Source: Oceanispirochaeta crateris | GTDB taxonomy: Bacteria; Spirochaetota; Spirochaetia; DSM-2461 | DNA length: 64,000 nt | Assembly (NCBI RefSeq): GCF_008329965.1 | Contig: NZ_CP036150.1 | Location: 992,001 to 1,056,000 of the forward strand | Reading direction: 5' to 3' | In this document: positions 26,938 to 34,774 of the stretch, one piece after another | How the letters are laid out: the number at the start of each line of letters is the position of its first letter | Numbering within the stretch: the stretch's first letter is position 1 | Notes under the pieces: model-generated | Told to the model about the DNA's origin: nothing | Seen by the model: only the letters and a program-made list of their open reading frames with translations | The model's database searches: none | Program-made: the position numbers and the translations under genes

Positions 26938-27294
26938 TTGTGTATTCCAGTGATACTTTATATCATAATTGATATCACTAATGGTGGACAGGGTCATATC
27001 CTTAGATCCATTAGAGTGACCATCTATGCGATTGGCTGGTTTGATGTCAGTTCGATTGAGGCTTCATATAATATTCCCTACGCACATGATTGTACCGAGT
27101 ACACCATCCCCAGGATGTTTTTGTTTATCCTTTTAAACTACGTTCTCCTGAGGCATGTCATATTTGCTCCAAGTCGTACCGGTAGTCCTTTATATAATGA
27201 ATTTATGACCCAGGCAGGGTTTAAAGAACGTTCAGTACAACCTCTCTCAGGGGATGAAAAAAGAGTAGGGGAATATCAAAACTTTGGGAAATGA
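26938..27294 (+). CDS. Doubtful hypothetical ORF
   Basis: A 118-residue frame starting at TTG without a ribosome site. It contains one hydrophobic stretch (MFLFILLNYVLLRHVIF). I recognise no family. The region around it (26588-27490) is otherwise short broken frames plus the WYL-gene remnant, so this may be a decayed gene. Confidence 0.2.
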   Translation: MCIPVILYIIIDITNGGQGHILRSIRVTIYAIGWFDVSSIEASYNIPYAHDCTEYTIPRMFLFILLNYVLLRHVIFAPSRTGSPLYNEFMTQAGFKERSVQPLSGDEKRVGEYQNFGK

Positions 27295-27372
27295 GTTCCT
27301 ATATCAGGCCGGGATTAAGAAAAAACCCTATAAATACTATTACTGTCTATGGTAGAACAGAGAGTGCTCTGG

Positions 27373-27451
27373 TTGTTCATTATTATAAAAAAGTAAATGC
27401 GGTTGAAGATATTTGCTGATATAGTGTGGGGAGCTGCACCAAACAGGAAAT
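27373..27451 (+). pseudogene. Remnant of the 5' end of a WYL regulator gene
   Basis: This stretch matches the upstream region and first codons of the intact WYL gene at 47929-48087. TTGTTCATTATTAT, AAATGCG and CTGATATAGT line up in order, followed by a 20-base exact match (AGCTGCACCAAACAGGAAAT). About 120 bases between the last two blocks are deleted. It encodes nothing now. Confidence 0.7.
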
Positions 27452-27500
27452 ACTTGAAAAAATAAAAAAAATTATTATATAGAAATTTGTGAGGATGGAA

Positions 27501-28394
27501 ATGCTTAGTTATCTTACATCATTTAAAAATGATCGATTTTTAGTCAATATTGATACTGAAGTAATTAAAGCTAGAATTGAGAATTTTTCATTACTTGAAG
27601 ATGAAGTAATCCATTTACTAATTGATGACTCATTTTTTAAGAATAGAAAAGAAATAATTGTGCTAACAAATAAAAGAATAGTATGGACCACGAATAATTC
27701 TTCGTTAACCATAGATAACAATTCATCAATAATAATTAAATCTGGGCCCAATGAACTATATTTATCAGACTTAGAAAACTGTTCCGTATATATCAATAAA
27801 TTTAGTAATTATCACATGTTAAACATTATTAATGACAATATTGTAATTACTCTTAGAATTAAATATGTAGATAATAAAGAATCTTTGAAAATCCTATTTG
27901 TTAATTATCTTACTTCATATGTAAGTTCATTTTGCATAGAAAATCAGAAAAATAATAAAATATACAAAAAAGTATGCAAATCAATTAAAAAATCTAATAG
28001 AAATATAGTTCCTTACATTCTTAATATATTTTCAATTCTTCTTGTCACAATAGTCATACTACAACGATTATATTCAATAAATATAACAATCGAAAATAAT
28101 ATTGAAAATATGCTTCTTTTAGCTTTAGTTTTTAAATTATTTAGTATTTTCATTAATAGGAACAGATCGATAATATCTAATATGATTGTTTATTTTGTGT
28201 TTTATATTATGTTTTTTAAGGAATTGAATTTTGATACAATGGAAAAAGTGTTAAGTGAGATATCATTTATTATATTTTCCATTGTTTTCTATAATATAAA
28301 TCTAGATAAAATTATTAAGTTTGCATTGATTTCTGTAGCACTATTTGTTACTTTTTCCAAAATATTTGAGAGGTATGTAATAAATTTTGTCTGA
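27501..28394 (+). CDS. Membrane protein with bacterial PH-like domain
   Basis: About 297 residues, very AT-rich compared with the core genes. The N-terminal half has the bPH pattern (KEIIVLTNKRIVWTTNN) seen in small membrane-associated proteins. The C-terminal half has four to five hydrophobic helices. The start at 27501 follows GAGG by six bases; a GTG at 27489 is the alternative. No neighbour suggests a role. Base composition and position between gene debris and insertion sequences suggest horizontal transfer. Confidence 0.6.
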   Translation: MLSYLTSFKNDRFLVNIDTEVIKARIENFSLLEDEVIHLLIDDSFFKNRKEIIVLTNKRIVWTTNNSSLTIDNNSSIIIKSGPNELYLSDLENCSVYINKFSNYHMLNIINDNIVITLRIKYVDNKESLKILFVNYLTSYVSSFCIENQKNNKIYKKVCKSIKKSNRNIVPYILNIFSILLVTIVILQRLYSINITIENNIENMLLLALVFKLFSIFINRNRSIISNMIVYFVFYIMFFKELNFDTMEKVLSEISFIIFSIVFYNINLDKIIKFALISVALFVTFSKIFERYVINFV

Positions 28395-28494
28395 CAATGA
28401 AAAGGAGTAGATAAACCTACAGTTAAGTCTGAGACAATTATAGTGGTCTGATTTCTTAAACAAGAATTCTTAAAATTAAGTTCACTTTATTCGG

Positions 28495-29337
28495 TTATGA
28501 AGCCATCTTTGATTGAATTCTACCATAATATACATCCTCTGGATATTCATCATCCAACGATTGATGCCTGCGTTTTGTATTATAATATTCAAAGTACTTT
28601 TTCAAAGATTTTCTTGCATCCTTTATCCCTCGGTAATCTCTTAAATAGACCTCCTCTTGTTTAACAGTACGCCATAATCTTTCGACAAAAATATTATCAA
28701 GAGCTCGGCCTTTCCCGTCCATGCTGATTTTTATGTTATTATTTTTTAGTAGATCTGTAAATTCTTCACTTGTATACTGGCTACCCTGATCCGTATTAAA
28801 TATTTCAGGAGCCCCGTATTTTTCAATAGCCTCTTTTACTACAGACTTGCAAAATTCGACCTCCATTGTATTTGACAATTTCCAAGATAAAACCTTGCGG
28901 CTATACCAGTCGATAACAGCGGTCAGATATACAAAACCATCTTCAAGCCTCAAGTAAGTGATATCTGTTGACCAGACATGATTCACTCTATCAATAGAAA
29001 GGTTCCGCAGTAAATAGGGGTATATTTTGTGTTCAGGGTTTTTCTTTGAGAGATTTTTCTTTGGATAAATGGCACTTATGCACATTTCTCTCATCAATCT
29101 TCGTATTTTCAGACGACCAACTTTGATTTTATGAGTCTTTGTTATTTCTTTACTCATTCGTCTGCTGCCCATTGTGGGGTTCTCAAGATATATTTCATCT
29201 ATGAGTCTCATAATGACCAAATCGAGTTCTGATCGGCCTCTGGGAGTATAATAGAAGCAGGATCGTGGAATAGATAATAGTTCGCATTGTTTGACCAAGG
29301 AGAGTTTTTCATTTTTTGATACCAAGGGTATTTTCAT
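28495..29337 (-). CDS. IS3-family transposase OrfB, copy 1
   Basis: A 280-residue integrase-fold transposase. An N-terminal helical HTH_21-type region (NPTMGSRRMSKEI) is followed by the rve catalytic core with D in STDITYL, D in NTDQGSQYTS and E in FVERLWRTVK, a complete DDE triad. It is identical in amino acids to the OrfB of copy 2. It is normally made as an OrfAB fusion by -1 frameshifting. Confidence 0.93.
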   Translation of the reverse strand: MKIPLVSKNEKLSLVKQCELLSIPRSCFYYTPRGRSELDLVIMRLIDEIYLENPTMGSRRMSKEITKTHKIKVGRLKIRRLMREMCISAIYPKKNLSKKNPEHKIYPYLLRNLSIDRVNHVWSTDITYLRLEDGFVYLTAVIDWYSRKVLSWKLSNTMEVEFCKSVVKEAIEKYGAPEIFNTDQGSQYTSEEFTDLLKNNNIKISMDGKGRALDNIFVERLWRTVKQEEVYLRDYRGIKDARKSLKKYFEYYNTKRRHQSLDDEYPEDVYYGRIQSKMAS

Positions 29338-29353
29338 TCTTTGTTCAAACGCT

Positions 29354-29638
29354 TCAAGTTTTTTTTAAGAAATTGATCTCAATGGTTTGTTGTCCAATTA
29401 GATTTTCCAGATCATTTTTTTCTGTCTCTAAATCTGTAAGATGTTTCTTTTCATCCTTATCATTCTTGAAGGCCGATTCAGCATTATCCAGAAACTCTTT
29501 TTTCCACTGTCTCACTTGACCTGGATGCAATTTGTATTTGCTGGCAATTTCATTTATTGACAAATCCTCTTTAATCGCCTCAAGAGCAATTTTAACTTTT
29601 TCAGCACTATCGTGTTTTCTTCTTTTTTGACTGGTCAT
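29354..29638 (-). CDS. IS3-family transposase OrfA, copy 1 (shortened by homopolymer change)
   Basis: A 94-residue helix-turn-helix protein (SINEIASKYKLHPGQVRQWK) with a leucine-zipper-like tail. The A run near its end is one base shorter than in copy 2, so the frame stops at once (FLKKT) and no longer overlaps orfB. It also has Thr where copy 2 has Ile (HLTDLE/HLIDLE). A normal -1 shift would not fuse it to OrfB, so this copy may be disabled for the fusion product. Confidence 0.85.
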   Translation of the reverse strand: MTSQKRRKHDSAEKVKIALEAIKEDLSINEIASKYKLHPGQVRQWKKEFLDNAESAFKNDKDEKKHLTDLETEKNDLENLIGQQTIEINFLKKT

Positions 29639-29736
29639 GTTCTCTCCTATTCTAAAATATCGGTTTTGGAGTGAACTTAATATAGTGGTCTGATTTCTTA
29701 AACAAGAATTCTTAAAATTAAGTTCACTTTATTCGG

Positions 29737-30579
29737 TTATGAAGCCATCTTTGATTGAATTCTACCATAATATACATCCTCTGGATATTCATCATCCAAC
29801 GATTGATGCCTGCGTTTTGTATTATAATATTCAAAGTACTTTTTCAAAGATTTTCTTGCATCCTTTATCCCTCGGTAATCTCTTAAATAGACCTCCTCTT
29901 GTTTAACAGTACGCCATAATCTTTCGACAAAAATATTATCAAGAGCTCGGCCTTTCCCGTCCATGCTGATTTTTATGTTATTATTTTTTAGTAGATCTGT
30001 AAATTCTTCACTTGTATACTGGCTACCCTGATCCGTATTAAATATTTCAGGAGCCCCGTATTTTTCAATAGCCTCTTTTACTACAGACTTGCAAAATTCG
30101 ACCTCCATTGTATTTGACAATTTCCAAGATAAAACCTTGCGGCTATACCAGTCGATAACAGCGGTCAGATATACAAAACCATCTTCAAGCCTCAAGTAAG
30201 TGATATCTGTTGACCAGACATGATTCACTCTATCAATAGAAAGGTTCCGCAGTAAATAGGGGTATATTTTGTGTTCAGGGTTTTTCTTTGAGAGATTTTT
30301 CTTTGGATAAATGGCACTTATGCACATTTCTCTCATCAATCTTCGTATTTTCAGACGACCAACTTTGATTTTATGAGTCTTTGTTATTTCTTTACTCATT
30401 CGTCTGCTGCCCATTGTGGGGTTCTCAAGATATATTTCATCTATGAGTCTCATAATGACCAAATCGAGTTCTGATCGGCCTCTGGGAGTATAATAGAAGC
30501 AGGATCGTGGAATAGATAATAGTTCGCATTGTTTGACCAAGGAGAGTTTTTCATTTTTTGATACCAAGGGTATTTTCAT
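29737..30579 (-). CDS. IS3-family transposase OrfB, copy 2
   Basis: A 280-residue DDE transposase identical in amino acids to copy 1. Its ATG overlaps the orfA stop (AATGA), the classical IS3 layout for -1 programmed frameshifting on the upstream A run. Confidence 0.93.
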   Translation of the reverse strand: MKIPLVSKNEKLSLVKQCELLSIPRSCFYYTPRGRSELDLVIMRLIDEIYLENPTMGSRRMSKEITKTHKIKVGRLKIRRLMREMCISAIYPKKNLSKKNPEHKIYPYLLRNLSIDRVNHVWSTDITYLRLEDGFVYLTAVIDWYSRKVLSWKLSNTMEVEFCKSVVKEAIEKYGAPEIFNTDQGSQYTSEEFTDLLKNNNIKISMDGKGRALDNIFVERLWRTVKQEEVYLRDYRGIKDARKSLKKYFEYYNTKRRHQSLDDEYPEDVYYGRIQSKMAS

Positions 30580-30881
30580 TCTTTGTTCAAACGCTTCAAG
30601 TTTTTTTTTAAGAAATTGATCTCAATGGTTTGTTGTCCAATTAGATTTTCCAGATCATTTTTTTCTGTCTCTAAATCTATAAGATGTTTCTTTTCATCCT
30701 TATCATTCTTGAAGGCCGATTCAGCATTATCCAGAAACTCTTTTTTCCACTGTCTCACTTGACCTGGATGCAATTTGTATTTGCTGGCAATTTCATTTAT
30801 TGACAAATCCTCTTTAATCGCCTCAAGAGCAATTTTAACTTTTTCAGCACTATCGTGTTTTCTTCTTTTTTGACTGGTCAT
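30576..30881 (-). CDS. IS3-family transposase OrfA, copy 2
   Basis: A 101-residue helix-turn-helix protein. With nine A in the slippery run the frame continues to FLKKNLKRLNKE and overlaps orfB by four bases. A -1 shift on this run gives the OrfAB transposase, so this is likely the functional copy. Confidence 0.9.
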   Translation of the reverse strand: MTSQKRRKHDSAEKVKIALEAIKEDLSINEIASKYKLHPGQVRQWKKEFLDNAESAFKNDKDEKKHLIDLETEKNDLENLIGQQTIEINFLKKNLKRLNKE

Positions 30882-30920
30882 GTTCTCTCCTATTCTAAAA
30901 TATCGGTTTTGGAGTGAACT

Positions 30921-31004
30921 TAATGTTGCTGCTTTTCTGTATTAATTTTTTAGACCGTTATATAATGTTGCTGCTTTTCTGTATTAATTTTTTAGACCGT
31001 TATA
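30921..31004. repeat. 42-bp tandem repeat, two units
   Basis: The unit begins TAATGTTGCTGC and ends GACCGTTATA, present twice head to tail (30921-30962 and 30963-31004). It abuts the right end of IS copy 2 and lies in the upstream region of the SUKH gene. Confidence 0.9.
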
Positions 31005-31068
31005 AATAATGGTATGAATAAAATATCATTATCTACACAAATACATATGAACTAGAAGGAGAAATAAA

Positions 31069-31473
31069 TTGAATAAATCAGATATATTAAAAATTGAGAA
31101 CAATTTAAAAATGAAATTACCTAAGTTTTATAAAGATACTATTTTAAATTATCCTTTTGAAAGAGGGTCTTTTGCTGAAGAATTTATGTTACTAAATAAA
31201 CTCGAAACATTGCTTGAACTAAATGTAGATCAAAAGCATTTGGAAGAAAAATTTTATATTGGTTCAGATGGTGGGGAAGAACTATATTCTATTAAGTACT
31301 GCGACGATTCTGTCTATCTATATGATCTCGATCTTAATGAGGAACGCCTCTATACAAAGGATTGGAAATCTTTTCTCGATAAAATTGACATGACTATTAA
31401 AGAAATTAAAGAAGATGAAAGGTTAATGAAAGAGCGTAAAGAAAATAAGAAATGGTGGCAATTTTGGCTATAA
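31069..31473 (+). CDS. SMI1/KNR4 (SUKH) family protein
   Basis: A 134-residue protein with the SUKH pattern: an N-terminal IENNLKMKLPKFYKDTILNYP, then FYIGSDGGEELYSIKY and a closing acidic helix. SUKH proteins are commonly immunity proteins against polymorphic toxins, though many stand alone. No toxin gene is adjacent. The start is TTG at 31069 behind AAGGAG. The basic tail KENKKWWQFWL is unusual and may contact a membrane. Confidence 0.72.
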   Translation: MNKSDILKIENNLKMKLPKFYKDTILNYPFERGSFAEEFMLLNKLETLLELNVDQKHLEEKFYIGSDGGEELYSIKYCDDSVYLYDLDLNEERLYTKDWKSFLDKIDMTIKEIKEDERLMKERKENKKWWQFWL

Positions 31474-31597
31474 TCAGTTTGTAGTTCACATATTTGTATT
31501 CAAAGTCTGGTCACGCACAAGCTGTTTTGAATATTATAATCGGCAAATAATTGTTGTTTAACTATGGTTGTATAAAAATATATTTTAAGGTTAGTCA

Positions 31598-32776
31598 ATG
31601 AAAAAGAAACTTTTTCTCTCAACAATTCTACTTTATATCTGTTTTTTAGTTTATGGCGAGAATAGTGATGTATTTGGTAAAACATTTGAACTTATAGAAC
31701 AAGAAAAATATTACTCTGCAATACAGTATCTATACACTGAAGACCCTGATAATGAAGATTTAGATTTGGTAATCTTGAAATCAAAGATTTTTCGAAATTA
31801 TTTCGGTCAAAGTTTGAACCATGTTATGTGGGGATTAAAAGACTTGGAGAACGATGAAAATCTGGATGAAGTGCGTACGGGCTCTGGAGAGTTAAATATG
31901 TATATGTTCGATACTGTAGAGATTCTTACGCCTTTTCTAGATGACAACAGGTTTAAAGTTCTACATGAGCTTGGTTTATACTACCACTCCGTAATCATGG
32001 GCTATGGAAATTCCCTAAACGAGAGCTTTGGTGATGTTTCGGAGCTTAGTAGGAAGAATCTTTCAGAATGCTTTGATAACAATTTCTATGACGATGAATC
32101 ACTGACAGTATTGGGGACCTATTATTTTCAGGATCAGAATATGAAAATGGCAGAAGAGCTGTTTCGTAAAGCACTGGATTTGAATGGCAATAATCCTGCT
32201 GCTAACTTTAACTATGGATTCATTCTATATCGGAATGGCCTATTAGAAGAGGCTGTAAAGTACGTAAGAGTCGCTGCAGAAGGCTATCTTTATAGGAATC
32301 TAAGTATTGATGCTTATAGCTTTGCAGGGTTTCTTTATCATGCTATAGAGAACTACAAAGATGCTTTGTTGATGTTCGATATTGCGTTAGAGGCCAATCC
32401 TATGGATTATCGTGCATATCCTTCTTACATTGACTCACTGATCAAGACAGGTGATCTTGATAAAGCCAAAGAACGAACTCTACACTTTATGATGATTGAG
32501 CCGGCCAACTCCTATGTGGGTAATCAGTTGATTCCTATATATAAGGATAACGGTCAAATAGATTTAATAGTCTCGATATTAGAAGACTGTATTGTTCAAA
32601 ATAGCAACAACGATGAGACTTTGGCCAATTTCTACTTTCAGAAAGGGAATGTCGGGCTTCTTTACAATAAAGATAAAGGTCTTGAAGACTTATTGAAGGC
32701 AAAAGAGTATTTTCTTAAGTTTTCCGACAGGAACCATCCGGCCGTTAAGGCTATCAATGGTTATTTTGAGAACTAA
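31598..32776 (+). CDS. Exported TPR protein
   Basis: A 392-residue protein with a signal peptide (KKKLFLSTILLYICFLVYGE). From about residue 170 it has at least four TPR-like helical pairs (MAEELFRKALDLNGNNPAANFNYG, here shown in part as AEELFRKALDLNGNNPAA). No enzyme motif is visible. It probably acts as a periplasmic protein-binding scaffold. No operon partner is clear; the SUKH gene ends 125 bases upstream. Confidence 0.75.
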   Translation: MKKKLFLSTILLYICFLVYGENSDVFGKTFELIEQEKYYSAIQYLYTEDPDNEDLDLVILKSKIFRNYFGQSLNHVMWGLKDLENDENLDEVRTGSGELNMYMFDTVEILTPFLDDNRFKVLHELGLYYHSVIMGYGNSLNESFGDVSELSRKNLSECFDNNFYDDESLTVLGTYYFQDQNMKMAEELFRKALDLNGNNPAANFNYGFILYRNGLLEEAVKYVRVAAEGYLYRNLSIDAYSFAGFLYHAIENYKDALLMFDIALEANPMDYRAYPSYIDSLIKTGDLDKAKERTLHFMMIEPANSYVGNQLIPIYKDNGQIDLIVSILEDCIVQNSNNDETLANFYFQKGNVGLLYNKDKGLEDLLKAKEYFLKFSDRNHPAVKAINGYFEN

Positions 32777-33141
32777 AATTTAATATCTGTATTCTAGTAA
32801 ACATTTAATCTAATTAGGCTCATCATAATATATTCATCTTATATTATTAAATAATACGGTAGCTAGATAATGACTTTCGAAATAGTGTTTCATGGTATCT
32901 TATGTATTTTAAAAAATCTGACAAAAATTATAATATATTGATTTAACAAATCCTTTAGTAAAAATCTATATATTATACAGAACTCTCTATGAGATTCCAT
33001 TGCATCGATTTAGATTTTTATATTAGCATAACTAAATATTGGTGATATTTAAATTGTCAGTTCTGGTGAACACAGTCTGCAATTTAAGTCGGTGTCCCAT
33101 GGACGCTACGCACAAGTCATAACAATATCAGGAGTTCTAGT
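32777..33141. other. Gene-free AT-rich stretch
   Basis: I see no open frame, RNA gene or clear terminator in these 365 bases. The last 12 bases hold the ribosome site (AGGAG) of the chemotaxis receptor gene. Confidence 0.6.
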
Positions 33142-34506
33142 GTGGGTAGTAAAAGAAAAAGTATTGTTAAGAATAATTTATTTATTACTATTTCTTTTGG
33201 TATTATAATCGGTATTGTATTTCCTTTTTATACGATGCTTTTTGTAACATTTAAGAATCAAATGTGTTTTTATCTCTTCAGTATAGGAGCAATAATAGCT
33301 GGTATAATTGTTGGATTAATATCATTTTTAATCACTAAAGTTACTATTCTTAGAGTTTTATCTGTGCTTAGTGAACGACTAAAAGATATTTCAGAAGGAG
33401 AAGGTGATTTAACAAAATCTATTGAATTAATTAGTCTAGATGAAATTGGAGAAATGATAAAATATTTCAATAGTACGATACAAAATATTCGAAGTTTAAT
33501 TCTAACAATTCGTAGAAAGTCCGATGCTCTAACAGAAACAGGCAATAATCTCTTCTCTACCATAAATCAGACAGTTTCTGCAATAAATCAAATTAGCGCG
33601 AATCAAACAAGTATTAAAAATCAAATAGTGAATCAATCTGACAGTATAACAGAGACGAATGCAACTATAAGACAGATATCACACAATATTGAAAATCTAA
33701 ATTCACAAATAGACAAACAAGCCTCAAATGTAGTTCAATCCTCTTCTGCAATTGAAGAAATGATGGCGAATATTTCTTCTGTAACAAATAATTTATTAAG
33801 CAATGCAGACAATATGAATGAATTGATTCTAGCTTCAGAAAATGGAAAATCTGATCTTGAAGTTGTTTCAAAAAGTATTCAAGAGGTAACAATCAAATCA
33901 GAAGAACTCCTTAATATCAGTTCTATAATTCAAGCTATAGCCAGTCAAACCAATCTTCTATCTATGAACGCAGCTATTGAGGCGGCTCATGCAGGAGATG
34001 CTGGTCGAGGATTTGCTGTTGTTGCTGAAGAAATACGGAAATTATCTGAATCTTCAGGGGCTCAAGCAAAAACAGTTACTAGCGCCGTTAAACAAATCAA
34101 TGAATCAATGAATAAATTAACACGGGCAACAGTAATCATTCAAAAACAATTTACAGCAATAGATAATAAGATAAGATTAGTATCAGAAATAGAAAATCAG
34201 ATCCAAATTTCTATGAAAAAACAAGATTCTGATAGTAATGAGATATTAAAAGCCGTAAGAAAACTTAACGTGATTACAACGCAGGTCAAGTCTGGATCAA
34301 ATGAGATGTTAACAGGAAGTCAGGAAATATTTCAAGAAAGTAATAATCTTGGTCTGATTTCAGATGAAGTATCTACTAGTATGAATGAAATTACTTCAAA
34401 TGTTGACCAAATTAAGATAGCTGCAGATAAAGTAAATGACCTCGGCAAAGAGAATAATGAAAATATTGAAGCAATTATGAATGTCATTAATATCTTTAAA
34501 GTCTAA
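33142..34506 (+). CDS. Methyl-accepting chemotaxis protein without periplasmic domain
   Basis: A 454-residue receptor. Two membrane helices lie close together at about 12-35 and 40-66, leaving almost no external loop. A HAMP domain follows ([20 protein letters not shown], then [13 protein letters not shown]). The signalling hairpin tip reads [20 protein letters not shown] and [15 protein letters not shown], which contacts CheW and CheA. It should sense internal or membrane signals. The start is GTG at 33142 behind CAGGAG. It is monocistronic and AT-rich. Confidence 0.92.
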   Translation: MGSKRKSIVKNNLFITISFGIIIGIVFPFYTMLFVTFKNQMCFYLFSIGAIIAGIIVGLISFLITKVTILRVLSVLSERLKDISEGEGDLTKSIELISLDEIGEMIKYFNSTIQNIRSLILTIRRKSDALTETGNNLFSTINQTVSAINQISANQTSIKNQIVNQSDSITETNATIRQISHNIENLNSQIDKQASNVVQSSSAIEEMMANISSVTNNLLSNADNMNELILASENGKSDLEVVSKSIQEVTIKSEELLNISSIIQAIASQTNLLSMNAAIEAAHAGDAGRGFAVVAEEIRKLSESSGAQAKTVTSAVKQINESMNKLTRATVIIQKQFTAIDNKIRLVSEIENQIQISMKKQDSDSNEILKAVRKLNVITTQVKSGSNEMLTGSQEIFQESNNLGLISDEVSTSMNEITSNVDQIKIAADKVNDLGKENNENIEAIMNVINIFKV

Positions 34507-34774
34507 TACATAGACTCAAGAAGCATAGAGCAAATATTTGTATAGAGGGGTTATCTTATTTTCATAGGATGTGATTCCCTTTACTGATTAAACCTCAGGA
34601 TGCTGGTGGAGAACTAAGACCTGATTTTTTTAAATCTTTTTCAAAGCGATACTCCTCCTAATTGTGACCATTGATCCTGATATATTTTACCCAAGTTGAA
34701 ATTTTAGGCGTTGTTGACAGTACCCTTAGTGAATAATGCGGTCTCTGACTGCATGATCCTCTGTCTGCTTTCAT

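Larger units (their letters stand above)
28439..29680 (-). mobile_element. IS3-family element, copy 1 of a tandem pair
   Basis: A 1242-base unit repeated at once by copy 2. Within it, 11-bp inverted repeats TTAAGTTCACT bound a 1205-base core (28476-29680). It carries overlapping transposase frames A and B on the minus strand. The run at the A/B junction has eight A, against nine in copy 2. The 37 bases outside the left inverted repeat are also duplicated, so the pair is a tandem duplication of flank plus element. No target duplication could be assigned. Confidence 0.88.
29681..30923 (-). mobile_element. IS3-family element, copy 2 of a tandem pair
   Basis: A 1243-base unit near-identical to copy 1, with one extra T on the plus strand in the frameshift run and one G/A substitution seen in orfA. 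The junction between copies is direct. A 42-bp tandem repeat follows its right end. Confidence 0.88.

Noticed and set aside
26516-34506. Integrative element using tRNA-Thr as attachment site
   Set aside because: The tRNA borders the accessory stretch, but I found no second copy of its 3' end and no integrase gene.
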